DNA of 64,000 bases from NCBI GenBank assembly GCA_944363975.1, contig CALVVU010000001.1, positions 1 to 64,000 on the forward strand. The letters run 5' to 3'. Of this stretch, positions 35,984 to 43,569 are shown piece by piece. The first letter of the stretch is position 1, and each line of letters starts with the position of its first letter. Made by a program: the position numbers and the translations under genes. Under the pieces are notes generated by a model that was given only the letters and a program-made list of their open reading frames with translations, had not been told where the DNA came from and did not search any database. This stretch comes from Candidatus Coprovivens excrementavium (GTDB lineage: Bacteria; Bacillota_I; Bacilli_A; RF39; UBA660).

Positions 35984-36952
35984 TTAATTAGAAGAATTTT
36001 TATCTTTAGTTAAAGAGCGTCCTTTACTACGACGATCAACATAATCTGGTATTAAAGGAATAGTTTCTTCGTTAGCTAATCTTATTTCATCATTTACAAT
36101 AGCTAATTGTTTAATATTTACTTTAGCTATTTTCTTATTATAGAAAATAAATTCAGTATCAAGAAATCCTACTAAAGGTTTAAATTCATAGGCGGCATTA
36201 TTATTATCAGAAAGAGATGGAATGTAAATAATTTTATTTTCTCTATTTTTGAATTTATGACTATGACCTCTAAAGATTAAATTAATATTTGAAGGAATAT
36301 TTAATTTAGATTTCTTTTTTAAATCATGAACAATAGCAATACTATCATCTTTTAAGTGAATAATACAACAGCCATAACCTAAAGAAATCATATCATATCT
36401 TTTGTCTTCGATAATTCTAGCAATATCTAAACCACTATCGATTATTGATTTATAATCATGATTACCATATAAATTAAAATATATTTGATTTTTGTGATAT
36501 GGATGAACATCAATAACATGATTAACTTGTTCTTCAATAGTTGAATATTTTAAAGGGATTGGTGAATCACGATATACATTTTCAACCATATCTCCTCCAT
36601 TAAAGAAGACATGTATATTGTGAGCAAGAGCATATTCATTAACTATATTAAGATATTCAGGTCTTTCATAAATACTTCCTAAGTGTAAGTCAGAATAAAA
36701 AATAGCTCTTAGAATACGATCTTTAACATTAATCCTTATAGAATTACCAGTTTTAAAGTTAAGAGTTTTATTTAACTTATTAACAATAGTACCATCACTA
36801 GTATATGATTTAGTTGTATTATAACCAGCATCTCTTATTATTTTTAGTAATTCACTAAATTCTTGACAACTAAGTTTTAGTTTTTCTTGGATTTCACTAA
36901 GAGGTATTCCCTCTTCATATAAAGATAGTATTAGAGCTATTTTTTCATGCAT
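35984..36952 (-). CDS. Calcineurin-like metallophosphoesterase with N-terminal helix-turn-helix
   Basis: 322 aa. Residues 1-50 (ILSLYEEGIPLSEIQEKLKLSCQEFSELLKIIRDAG) look like a winged/helix-turn-helix module. The phosphoesterase motifs follow: SDLHLGS (about 91), GGDMVEN, YGNHD (about 162-166), IVHD and GHSH (about 229). The combination is found in phage-like and chromosomal MPE proteins of Firmicutes. Substrate unknown; no membrane segment. AGGAGGGTGA precedes the ATG. Confidence 0.82.
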   Translation of the reverse strand: MHEKIALILSLYEEGIPLSEIQEKLKLSCQEFSELLKIIRDAGYNTTKSYTSDGTIVNKLNKTLNFKTGNSIRINVKDRILRAIFYSDLHLGSIYERPEYLNIVNEYALAHNIHVFFNGGDMVENVYRDSPIPLKYSTIEEQVNHVIDVHPYHKNQIYFNLYGNHDYKSIIDSGLDIARIIEDKRYDMISLGYGCCIIHLKDDSIAIVHDLKKKSKLNIPSNINLIFRGHSHKFKNRENKIIYIPSLSDNNNAAYEFKPLVGFLDTEFIFYNKKIAKVNIKQLAIVNDEIRLANEETIPLIPDYVDRRSKGRSLTKDKNSSN

Positions 36953-36989
36953 AATATAATCACCCTCCTATTATAGGGTTCACAATATA

Positions 36990-37424
36990 TTATTCTAATT
37001 CTGAATCTTCATCAACTAAACAAGTAGCATTAATCTTATATATCTGTTCATATGTTTCATCTTTATCTTGAACACTAATATTAACTTCTAAAGATGTTGC
37101 TTCGTTTAAATCTTTTTCAAGTAATTTATTATTTTTAAATACTTTAGTAGCAACTGATATTTTAAAATCTTTATAGTCTTCATTTAAACGATAATATGTA
37201 ATTTGTTCATGTTCACTTAATTCGCTACAATCAACTTCTAAATCATAAGTTCTTAAATTATCTTTAAGTCTTACTTTTTTACCAACAATTTCTATAGTAT
37301 TAAAAGGATTACTGGCAACATGATATATATTTTTATATTTTAGATAATTTCTTGAAAAGATAAAAAGAACTACTATACCTAGTAAAATAAGTAAACTAAT
37401 TATTATATTTTTTTCGATTTTCAT
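36990..37424 (-). CDS. Membrane-anchored hypothetical protein
   Basis: 144 aa: one N-terminal membrane helix (NIIISLLILLGIVVLFIFS), then an extracytoplasmic domain rich in beta strands (NPFNTIEIVGKKVRLKDNLRTYDLEVDCSEL..., DKDETYEQIYKINATCLVD). No family recognised. GGGTGA precedes the ATG at 37424, which is preferred over the one at 37436. Upstream, 37437-37688 holds only a hairpin and AT-rich sequence. Confidence 0.7.
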   Translation of the reverse strand: MKIEKNIIISLLILLGIVVLFIFSRNYLKYKNIYHVASNPFNTIEIVGKKVRLKDNLRTYDLEVDCSELSEHEQITYYRLNEDYKDFKISVATKVFKNNKLLEKDLNEATSLEVNISVQDKDETYEQIYKINATCLVDEDSELE

Positions 37425-37536
37425 ATTATCACCCATAACGATTTCTATTGGGTTTATTATAACATATTCAATAAAAAGAAGAGTTTTTTTTGTTTAGTTT
37501 AAGATAAAAAGAATAATATTTTTATTGTGAACAAAA

Positions 37537-37563
37537 AAAGTTGTGTCGTAAAAAGACACAACT
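37537..37563 (-). terminator. Hairpin terminator
   Basis: AAGTTGTGTC/GACACAACTT stem with T7 on the minus strand, between the tRNA gene and the membrane protein gene. Confidence 0.75.
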
Positions 37564-37688
37564 TATACACAGCAAAAAACACTTATTCTTTTTGGAATTA
37601 AAATAACATATTTTCTTCCTATCATAAGTATCACCACTATAACTATACTATAAATTTATATGAATTTAAATATTTTTTATAAAATAAA

Positions 37689-37710
37689 AACGACTTTTTA
37701 TAGTCGTTTG
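37689..37710 (-). terminator. Terminator of tRNA-Glu
   Basis: AAACGACT/AGTCGTTT stem followed by a T run on the minus strand, 8 nt past the CCA. Confidence 0.8.
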
Positions 37711-37718
37711 GTTTCTAA

Positions 37719-37795
37719 TGGTGACCTGTACGGGATTCGGACCCGTGTATGTAACCTTGAGAGGGTTATGTGTTAAACCGCTTCACCAACAGGCC
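37719..37795 (-). tRNA. tRNA-Glu(CTC)
   Basis: 77 nt including an encoded CCA. The acceptor stem GGCCTGT/ACAGGTC, D-arm GTG...CAC with GCGG, anticodon stem TAACC/GGTTA with loop CTCTCAA (anticodon CTC) and T stem ACGGG/CCCGT all pair. Unusually the T loop reads TCCGAAT, so position 55 is C and not the near-universal T. Either a diverged tRNA or a decaying copy. It borders the toxin island. Confidence 0.88.
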
Positions 37796-37823
37796 ATAAA
37801 AAATATCTCCTTAAGACATTATT

Positions 37824-37852
37824 ATGTTACCATAAAGATAATTTTTTGACAA
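37824..37852 (-). promoter_or_regulatory. Promoter of tRNA-Glu
   Basis: TTGTCA (37852-37847), 17-bp spacer, TAACAT (37829-37824). The -35 lies exactly at the border where similarity to the Rhs core begins. Confidence 0.5.
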
Positions 37853-37917
37853 TAGTAAGTATTACTATTATATATGAATTCTAGTAGTTTATCTCTATTA
37901 TGAAGATAGTGTATCAT
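37846..37917 (-). pseudogene. Relic of the Rhs core
   Basis: About 70 bp with clear similarity to 48513-48583 of the large toxin gene (encoding NTYYYH... back to MIYYIYNGDEL), with scattered substitutions. It closes the toxin island next to the tRNA gene. Confidence 0.7.
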
Positions 37918-37926
37918 ATATAAAAA

Positions 37927-37955
37927 AGATTATTGACTAATTCATCAATAATCTT
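37927..37955 (-). terminator. Cassette terminator
   Basis: AAGATTATTGA/TCAATAATCTT stem, then T6 on the minus strand; one of a family shared by the cassettes of this island. Confidence 0.8.
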
Positions 37956-37964
37956 AATAACTTG

Positions 37965-38732
37965 TTATATTTCAGGCATATTATTTTCAAATAACCATTC
38001 GTAGTTTTGAACAAATATTTTTTTTATTTTTCGCCACTCTCCTATACCTAATTGGCTCTTTTGAATTGGTATAAATATTTCTTTTTCTTTTAATGATATA
38101 AATACTGGAAATCTATTGTTACTACCAAATTGAATAATATCAGAATTAATTTCTTTTTCTATATCAGGATTTAATTCATCAACTACAATTATCATTAATG
38201 TTTCAATATATCTTCGTGCATATTTAGCATATTTTTCTTCAAAGCTAATATATGTACAAAGTTCATCAAAGGAATTTTTCTTATAATCTTTTATATTTTT
38301 TTTAGTAGGATTTTTTAAATATATAAGTTCTTCTCCAATAGCATATGATTTATTATTATAAAGTCCAAATGTACAACTATAATCATTATTCTTAAAGTTT
38401 CCAATTTCTATATTTCTATCTTCTAGTTTTATGATAAAGTTTTTTTCTAAATCTTCAAAGGAAATAAATTTTAATTTTTCTTTAATTACCTTTTTAGCTT
38501 TACCAGAGGGCATATCATCTTTGAAAAACACACGTGGTAAAATATAAAATACTAGTGGCATATATATAATACCATATATTAAAAATGGCCACATTTTTGA
38601 ATTATCTTTTGTTTTAACTACTTCAATTACACAAACTCCAATTATGAACAATCCTATAAATGCTAATGTACCTACAATAACTTCAAAAATTTTTTCTTTT
38701 TTCTTTTCTGTGAGTTTTTTTCTTTTTTTCAT
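37965..38732 (-). CDS. Probable immunity protein with two membrane helices
   Basis: 255 aa. Basic N-terminus, two membrane helices (about 17-38 and 48-68), then a soluble domain (residues 80-255; KFISFEDLEKNFIIKLEDRNIEIG...IKKIFVQNYEWLFENNMPEI). No family recognised. It directly follows a toxin remnant (38756-39115) and ends at a cassette terminator, the place an immunity gene would occupy, so that role is inferred. Confidence 0.55.
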   Translation of the reverse strand: MKKRKKLTEKKKEKIFEVIVGTLAFIGLFIIGVCVIEVVKTKDNSKMWPFLIYGIIYMPLVFYILPRVFFKDDMPSGKAKKVIKEKLKFISFEDLEKNFIIKLEDRNIEIGNFKNNDYSCTFGLYNNKSYAIGEELIYLKNPTKKNIKDYKKNSFDELCTYISFEEKYAKYARRYIETLMIIVVDELNPDIEKEINSDIIQFGSNNRFPVFISLKEKEIFIPIQKSQLGIGEWRKIKKIFVQNYEWLFENNMPEI

Positions 38733-38755
38733 AACTCAACACTACTTTCTTTACT

Positions 38756-39115
38756 TTATTTTATATAACAAACTTTCTGTTTTAAATTATTTTGAATTGC
38801 ATTCATTACTGCCAAAAATTCGTTCCTTTCCTGTTGCTGTTTTGCAACAACTTTAGAATCTGTCGATATCATCTTTTTAGGAACATATGTACTCTTATTT
38901 TTTGATAAGGATTTCTTTGTACCATTTGTTTTGGTATTCTTGGAAGTTAACACGTTACTTTTTACACTTGATTGTATTCCTTCATCTACCATTTTTGTCA
39001 TAACTTTTTTACCATAATTTCCAGTAAAACTAGTTTTTACTGATTGTGGTTTATACCAGCCACTATTGATTTTTATTTCAGATGTAATTGTATAAATTGA
39101 TGTTAATAAATAAAC
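38756..39115 (-). pseudogene. Remnant of a secreted-toxin C-terminal cassette
   Basis: An open frame without a proper start from 39115, just after a TAA, to 38756; ATG codons inside at 39001. It encodes SGWYKPQSVKTSFTGNYGKKVMTKMVDEG, reminiscent of linkers before the toxin domain in Gram-positive Rhs/WapA-type proteins, then a Lys/Ser/Thr-rich stretch. No toxin motif recognised. Looks like the leftover of a displaced toxin tip followed by its immunity gene. Confidence 0.5.
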
Positions 39116-39149
39116 TTAGATAAATTAATTAAATAAAAAATATATTATA

Positions 39150-39596
39150 TTAATCATACCTACCGTTCATTTTTTTTCTACAAAAAATATTTTTTTCTTT
39201 AAAATCGATATTCATTTCAAATAAGTTATGCCTTATTTGTTTTTCTAACTCTTCAGATTTACAATAAATTTCAACAAAAATATTATCTGTTATCAACAAT
39301 ATTAATTCACAATCACTATTTATAAAATCCTCAGGAGTTTCTATTTTTAAAGATTTAACATTCCCTTTATATAATAAAATCGTACAAAAAATTATATATG
39401 ATTTAATATTTTTTATAAGTTCAAAAAATTCATCATTATTATATTCATCTTTTTCAAACAAAAAGCCCATATTTTTTTCACAAAAAGCATCATCATCAAT
39501 TATTTTCCAAACATAATTATCAGTAGAAATATTTTTTAGAATTTTATATAAATAATTATCAAATTTGTTTTCAATTTCAAATTCTAATCCTATCAT
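39150..39596 (-). CDS. DUF2691-like immunity protein
   Basis: 148 aa. GLEFEIENKFDNYLYKILKN, TPEDFINSDCELILLITDNIFVEIYCKSEE fits the DUF2691 pattern (start IGISFEIPNE..., middle NSDCQLVLLVVDS.YV.IYCK). It is a paralogue of 40591-41046. Both lie alone in a toxin island, each bracketed by a relic Rhs core and a terminator, so they are likely immunity proteins whose toxins have been lost. The toxin target is unknown. Confidence 0.65.
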   Translation of the reverse strand: MIGLEFEIENKFDNYLYKILKNISTDNYVWKIIDDDAFCEKNMGFLFEKDEYNNDEFFELIKNIKSYIIFCTILLYKGNVKSLKIETPEDFINSDCELILLITDNIFVEIYCKSEELEKQIRHNLFEMNIDFKEKNIFCRKKMNGRYD

Positions 39597-39649
39597 TTTA
39601 TTCTCCTATATAATAAGTAAATTTTTTAATACTTTATACAGTAAATATA

Positions 39650-39717
39650 AGAGTATTATTATATATAAATATTAGTAGTTTATCTCCGTTGTATATATAG
39701 TATATCATTATATATAT
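39650..39717 (-). pseudogene. Relic of the Rhs core
   Basis: Matches the MIYYIYNGDELLGFIYN-coding end of the core of the large toxin with few substitutions; upstream of the DUF2691-like gene. Confidence 0.7.
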
Positions 39718-39720
39718 AAA

Positions 39721-39752
39721 AAAGAAATTATCCTTATCAGATAATTTCTTTT
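39721..39752 (-). terminator. Cassette terminator (second type)
   Basis: AAAGAAATTATC/GATAATTTCTTT stem with T run on the minus strand. A near-identical copy lies at 41172-41200. Confidence 0.8.
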
Positions 39753-39791
39753 TTGGTTTATGTAATTCAATTTATAAAATTCATTAATTTG

Positions 39792-40160
39792 TTATTTCAC
39801 TTCAGTATTCATTATTTCGTCACCTAAGCTTTTGTTACTTTTTAATATATATATAATATAAAATGGTATTCCAAAAAATCCTTCTGTAATTCTTTTTATT
39901 AATATTTTTTTATTTAAAACTCTTTTACCATCTTTATATATTTTTAATCCCATTATTTTTTTTCCTATACTTTCGTATCCAAAAAGGCAGTCCTTGCGTG
40001 GTATTATAATAAAAATTATTATTATGCTTGTTAAAGCCACTAATGTATTAGCTATTTTAATATCAACTATATATTGACTTAAAGAAATAATCCATATTAT
40101 AAAATAAATTATAATACTATCAATAAATAATGCACATAATCTTTTTAATTTAACATTCAT
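39792..40160 (-). CDS. RDD family membrane protein
   Basis: 122 aa. RLCALFIDSIIIYFIIWII, then ESIGKKIMGLKIYKDGKRVLNKKILIKRIT, the RDD pattern (Arg, Asp, GKxxxGLKI). Three hydrophobic segments. RDD proteins have varied roles, some as ion/proton transporters; small ones occur as immunity-type genes in toxin islands. AAGGAGG precedes the ATG. Confidence 0.78.
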   Translation of the reverse strand: MNVKLKRLCALFIDSIIIYFIIWIISLSQYIVDIKIANTLVALTSIIIIFIIIPRKDCLFGYESIGKKIMGLKIYKDGKRVLNKKILIKRITEGFFGIPFYIIYILKSNKSLGDEIMNTEVK

Positions 40161-40183
40161 TTGCTGATTTCCTCCTTATTCAA

Positions 40184-40434
40184 TATTATATCCTATTTTT
40201 ATATTAAATCCTCCAAAAATATAAATTCCAAATTCAACACCAATAAAGAGCGTATCTGATGACGTTTCAATTTTTGATGAATTAGTTAAACCAACATCAT
40301 TTTCAATAATGTCACTACTAATTTCAAATCAATAAGTTTTTCCATGATAATATACAAAAATATGTTTTAAATTATTTTTTTAATTTTATGTTTTCAATTT
40401 TTTCATTTTAGTTTTCTCCTGACTAATTATAATA
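40184..40434 (-). pseudogene. Hybrid relic: Imm26-like leader joined to a toxin-tip remnant
   Basis: It begins with the same GTCAGGAGAAAACTAAA leader and ATGAAAAAATTG as the Imm26-like genes at 42738 and 45307, but stops after five codons. Behind it, an out-of-frame stretch encodes SSDTLFIGVEFGIYIFGGFNIKIGYNIE-like sequence that fits a C-terminal toxin fragment. Two cassettes seem to have been joined by deletion. Confidence 0.55.
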
Positions 40435-40545
40435 TAATTGTATTAACTACTATAAAAGTTCATTTATTTTTTCTTATCCATATTATTCTTCGTAAGTTAT
40501 AATTATTATAGCAAAAAAACATAAATATTCTTAATATAAAAAAGA
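40400..40545. repeat. Cassette leader repeat, copy 1
   Basis: About 130 bp upstream of the Imm26-like start, nearly identical to 42735-42875, with a few substitutions. Marks a duplicated immunity cassette. Confidence 0.75.
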
Positions 40546-40571
40546 TTATTGACTAATTAATCAATAATCTT
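40542..40571 (-). terminator. Cassette terminator
   Basis: AAGATTATTGA/TCAATAATCTT stem with T6 on the minus strand. Confidence 0.8.
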
Positions 40572-40590
40572 TTCAAAGCATTGAAATTCA

Positions 40591-41046
40591 TTAATCTCCA
40601 TAAGCAAACATTGTTAATCTTTTATTAATATCTTTATATCCTATATTTCTAATTCCTATTTTTTTAAGATTATCTTTTATAAATGATAAATATATTTCTT
40701 CCTTAGCATAAATCTCTACATAAATATTATCAGTTATTAATATTATCATTTCACAATTACTATTATAAAAATCTTCAACTGTTTCTATTTTATTGATTAT
40801 TGAATTATTCTTATACATTTGAATATTACAAAAAACCGGATAACACTCTTTTTCTATACATTTTATAAATTCTTCATTATTATATAAACTTTTTTCAAAG
40901 AAATCCTCATAATGCAAATCAGATTCTCTCTTATATACTTCATCTTCTGTTACTTGCCATATACAATTCTGTGAAGGTAAATTATTTAATATTTTATACA
41001 AAATATTATCAAATTCATTTTCTTTTTCAAATTCTATTCCTATCAT
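40591..41046 (-). CDS. DUF2691-like immunity protein
   Basis: 151 aa, paralogue of 39150-39596 (shared GIEFEKENEFDNILYKILNN, ETVEDFYNSNCEMIILITDNIYVEIYAKEE). AGGAGGATAAA precedes the ATG. A relic Rhs core is immediately upstream and a cassette terminator downstream. Likely an orphan immunity protein; the two paralogues are only about half identical, as expected for protection against different toxin variants. Confidence 0.65.
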   Translation of the reverse strand: MIGIEFEKENEFDNILYKILNNLPSQNCIWQVTEDEVYKRESDLHYEDFFEKSLYNNEEFIKCIEKECYPVFCNIQMYKNNSIINKIETVEDFYNSNCEMIILITDNIYVEIYAKEEIYLSFIKDNLKKIGIRNIGYKDINKRLTMFAYGD

Positions 41047-41093
41047 TTTATCCTCCTATATAGTAAGTAATTTTTTTAATACTTTATACTGAA

Positions 41094-41160
41094 AATATAA
41101 GAGTATTATTATATATAAATATTAGTAGTTTATCTCCGTTGTATGTATAGTATATCATTA
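41094..41160 (-). pseudogene. Relic of the Rhs core
   Basis: Almost identical to the relic at 39650-39717 (and less to the intact core), so the relic and the DUF2691-like gene were duplicated as a unit. Confidence 0.7.
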
Positions 41161-41171
41161 TATATATAAAA

Positions 41172-41200
41172 AAGAAATTATCCGTATTAGATAATTTCTT
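41172..41200 (-). terminator. Cassette terminator (second type)
   Basis: AAGAAATTATC/GATAATTTCTT stem, T run on the minus strand. Confidence 0.8.
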
Positions 41201-41242
41201 TTTTGTTTTATCTCGTACAAAAATAATTTTTATACAAAATTT

Positions 41243-41812
41243 TTATTTTTTTGTTTTTTCTACAAAAATATCATATACACTGCTATCTTCCGCAAATGGG
41301 CGATTAAAACTCCAATTTAAAATATTTATTTTATGATTATCTTTTGTATTTACTAGTATAAATTGTCCACTTTTATTTTTCTCGAAGAATGATGGAATAG
41401 TTGTTATTGCAAAAAATTTTAATTTTATTGATTTTATATCAGCAAACTTTACGATATTTTTTCGACTTAAGTCAATAAAATAACTTTTCATTAAAATATA
41501 TTCTTTTTGAGAGTTAAACTCACCAGTTTTTATTTCTTCTTTTATTTCAGCATTTTCATTTATAAAAAGTTGTTTTGAATAATCTAATTCTTGTAATCTC
41601 GTTTTTTTATATTTTATTATGTATTTTATGATAAAGAATTGCACTATAATTAAAGTTATAATAAAACCAATTCCGTTTTTGTATGTATGACTTATAAATG
41701 CGATAGAAAGTATTAAATTAAGAATTATTGTATAAAAGCAAATTTTTTTTACTTTCAATTCTTCATAACATATATCACCTAAGATTTTTTCAAATATTAT
41801 TTTATTCTGCAT
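41243..41812 (-). CDS. Probable immunity protein with two membrane helices
   Basis: About 189 aa. Two hydrophobic segments (about 25-45 and 48-66) in a YcxB-like arrangement, followed by a soluble domain (YILMKSYFIDLSRKNIVKFADIKSIKLKFFAITTIPSFFE). No firm family match. The gene begins immediately at the NPEWG-coding end of a relic Rhs core, so it once followed a toxin gene or was joined to the core by deletion. Start at the ATG 41812; a GTG lies at 41818. Confidence 0.55.
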   Translation of the reverse strand: MQNKIIFEKILGDICYEELKVKKICFYTIILNLILSIAFISHTYKNGIGFIITLIIVQFFIIKYIIKYKKTRLQELDYSKQLFINENAEIKEEIKTGEFNSQKEYILMKSYFIDLSRKNIVKFADIKSIKLKFFAITTIPSFFEKNKSGQFILVNTKDNHKINILNWSFNRPFAEDSSVYDIFVEKTKK

Positions 41813-41819
41813 TAACACG

Positions 41820-41940
41820 ATTCCCCATTCTTGATTGTAGTATCTAGAATTCTGATAGTATGCATTGATTTCTTCAGCATATTAATAATTATATATGAAT
41901 CCTAGTAGTTCATCTCCGTTGTATATATAGTATATCATGA
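41820..41940 (-). pseudogene. Relic of the Rhs core with an internal deletion
   Basis: 41826-41880 matches the SRYYNPEWG end of the core and 41885-41940 the YNGDELLGFIYN part, which in the intact gene are about 200 bp apart. The middle has been deleted. Confidence 0.7.
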
Positions 41941-41960
41941 TTCTAATTCTTAATATAAAA

Positions 41961-41990
41961 AAGATTATTGATTAATTAATCAATAATCTT
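41961..41990 (-). terminator. Cassette terminator
   Basis: Perfect palindrome AAGATTATTGATTAA/TTAATCAATAATCTT, T6 on the minus strand. Confidence 0.8.
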
Positions 41991-42057
41991 TAATAATTAA
42001 CAAGTATATTTCTCAAACCAAAATAATTATAAACCCTTTAAATATTGTATATTACTA

Positions 42058-42738
42058 TCATTTGTTTGGATAATTTTTTTCTTTCCATTCTTTCATAAAG
42101 TCTTTGTACTTCACTATTAAGGGATATAAATTATCTTCATGCTGTTGCATTTCTTCTAAAGGAAAATGATAATATACCAACATCCTCAAATTATAAAGTC
42201 TATACCAATGCATTATTCTATCAAAAAACCATTCGACTGGTAAAACAGCACCTCGAAAATAAGATTTTAATCCATCCTGCCAATGAAAGAACTCTTCCTT
42301 TGGCCTTTCGAAATTTTCATACTTAATATATTTACAATTTTGAATAAATTCTTTATTCTTTTTATCAGGAAAAATCATTACTCTATATTCTTTTAAAAAG
42401 CCATATTCATCAGGATATACTTTTACTTTTTTCTTTTTTTCTATATCCGCTTCTGTATCCATACCGCTAATTGGAAAATATCGTATTCCCATATGAATCG
42501 CTTCACTAATTATATATTCAGCTTCATCTATATCTTTCTCACTATTTACTTCTTTATTTGATATTTTTAAATAGGCTAATGGACATGGTTTTCTTTTTTT
42601 TGTATATTCATAATAATCACAACAAATAATTATAAGATATCTGTCATTATATTGAGGATATTCCTTAGATTTTATTGGTGTAATAAAACAATCTCCAATC
42701 TCCCAATTAGTTATATTTTCTTTGTTCAATTTTTTCAT
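42058..42738 (-). CDS. Imm26-like immunity protein (second copy)
   Basis: 226 aa. Begins KENITNWEIGDCFITPIKS...YNDRYLIIICCDYYE, a pattern like Imm26-type immunity proteins (GDxFxxPL...). Paralogue of 44615-45307 (about two-thirds identical, most conserved at the N-terminus and in EEFFHWQDGL). No toxin gene lies before it; the preceding gene is the immunity gene 43069-43557, so it is an orphan copy. AGGAGAAAACCAAA precedes the ATG. Confidence 0.65.
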   Translation of the reverse strand: MKKLNKENITNWEIGDCFITPIKSKEYPQYNDRYLIIICCDYYEYTKKRKPCPLAYLKISNKEVNSEKDIDEAEYIISEAIHMGIRYFPISGMDTEADIEKKKKVKVYPDEYGFLKEYRVMIFPDKKNKEFIQNCKYIKYENFERPKEEFFHWQDGLKSYFRGAVLPVEWFFDRIMHWYRLYNLRMLVYYHFPLEEMQQHEDNLYPLIVKYKDFMKEWKEKNYPNK

Positions 42739-42875
42739 TTTGGTTTTCTCCTGACTAATTTTAACATAATCGTATTAACTACTATAAAAATTCATTTATT
42801 TTTTCTTATCCATATTATTCTTCGTAAGTTATAGTTATTATAGCAAAAAAACGGAAATATTCATAATAACCAAAA
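42735..42875. repeat. Cassette leader repeat, copy 2
   Basis: Nearly identical to 40400-40545. The gap 42739-43068 holds this repeat, a cassette terminator (42876-42905) and AT-rich sequence with no gene. Confidence 0.75.
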
Positions 42876-42905
42876 AAGATCATTGACTTATAAATCAATA
42901 ATCTT
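42876..42905 (-). terminator. Cassette terminator
   Basis: AAGATtATTGA-type stem (with one mismatch, 42876-42905), T6 on the minus strand. Confidence 0.7.
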
Positions 42906-43068
42906 CACGAAAATTTTGTTTACCACAATCAAACATAACCTTTTATTATAACAGTAACAAAGAATTTTTTATGTTCTTATATTTTCTATAGAAAAAAATA
43001 GTGATAATATTTCATAAAAAGCTTAACATATCTAGTATATTTTAAATTTTCAGTCCAAATAATTATAT

Positions 43069-43557
43069 TCAAGATAAAACTTTGTTTTCTATAGCATAAA
43101 TCGTCTGACTTTCATTATCATAAATTAAAAGTAATTTACCATTTTCATTTTCTATTAACTTATAATAAAAGCCATAAAAATTTTGAGAGAAAAATTCTTC
43201 AACTTGTTCTTTATTTTCATGAGATAAATCTTCTATAATTTTTTCTTTTAAATTATCTAACAATTTATTATCATTACCTATATTAATAAAATTATACTTT
43301 TTTATCAAATAGTCAACATTTTTTGTGTAATAGATTGAACTTACATCAACTTCATCATTATCTAAATATGTTTCACTACCGCCATATTTTGCATCATCAG
43401 AACCAAGAGGTATTTGTATATCGTATCTTTCTTCAAAACCAGGTATACTCATAGTGGAAAATATAAAAATAATACCAATTATGTATAAAATATTAATTAT
43501 ACAAAAAAGACCAAAAACTATACCTAATATTTTTATAATCTTATAAAATATTTTCAC
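43069..43557 (-). CDS. Membrane-anchored immunity protein for the 43570-44538 toxin cassette
   Basis: 162 aa. N-terminal basic residues and one long membrane helix (IIKILGIVFGLFCIINILYIIGIIF), then an extracytoplasmic domain ending LIYDNESQTIYAIEN. The ending resembles that of the immunity protein 47114-47590 (YDIDNHTLYYIEN), matching the fact that their toxins are also paralogous. The start is GTG with GGAGAAAAGATAA upstream, 12 nt after the toxin stop. An outward-facing immunity domain suggests a toxin acting outside the cytoplasm. Confidence 0.65.
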   Translation of the reverse strand: MKIFYKIIKILGIVFGLFCIINILYIIGIIFIFSTMSIPGFEERYDIQIPLGSDDAKYGGSETYLDNDEVDVSSIYYTKNVDYLIKKYNFINIGNDNKLLDNLKEKIIEDLSHENKEQVEEFFSQNFYGFYYKLIENENGKLLLIYDNESQTIYAIENKVLS

Positions 43558-43569
43558 TTATCTTTTCTC

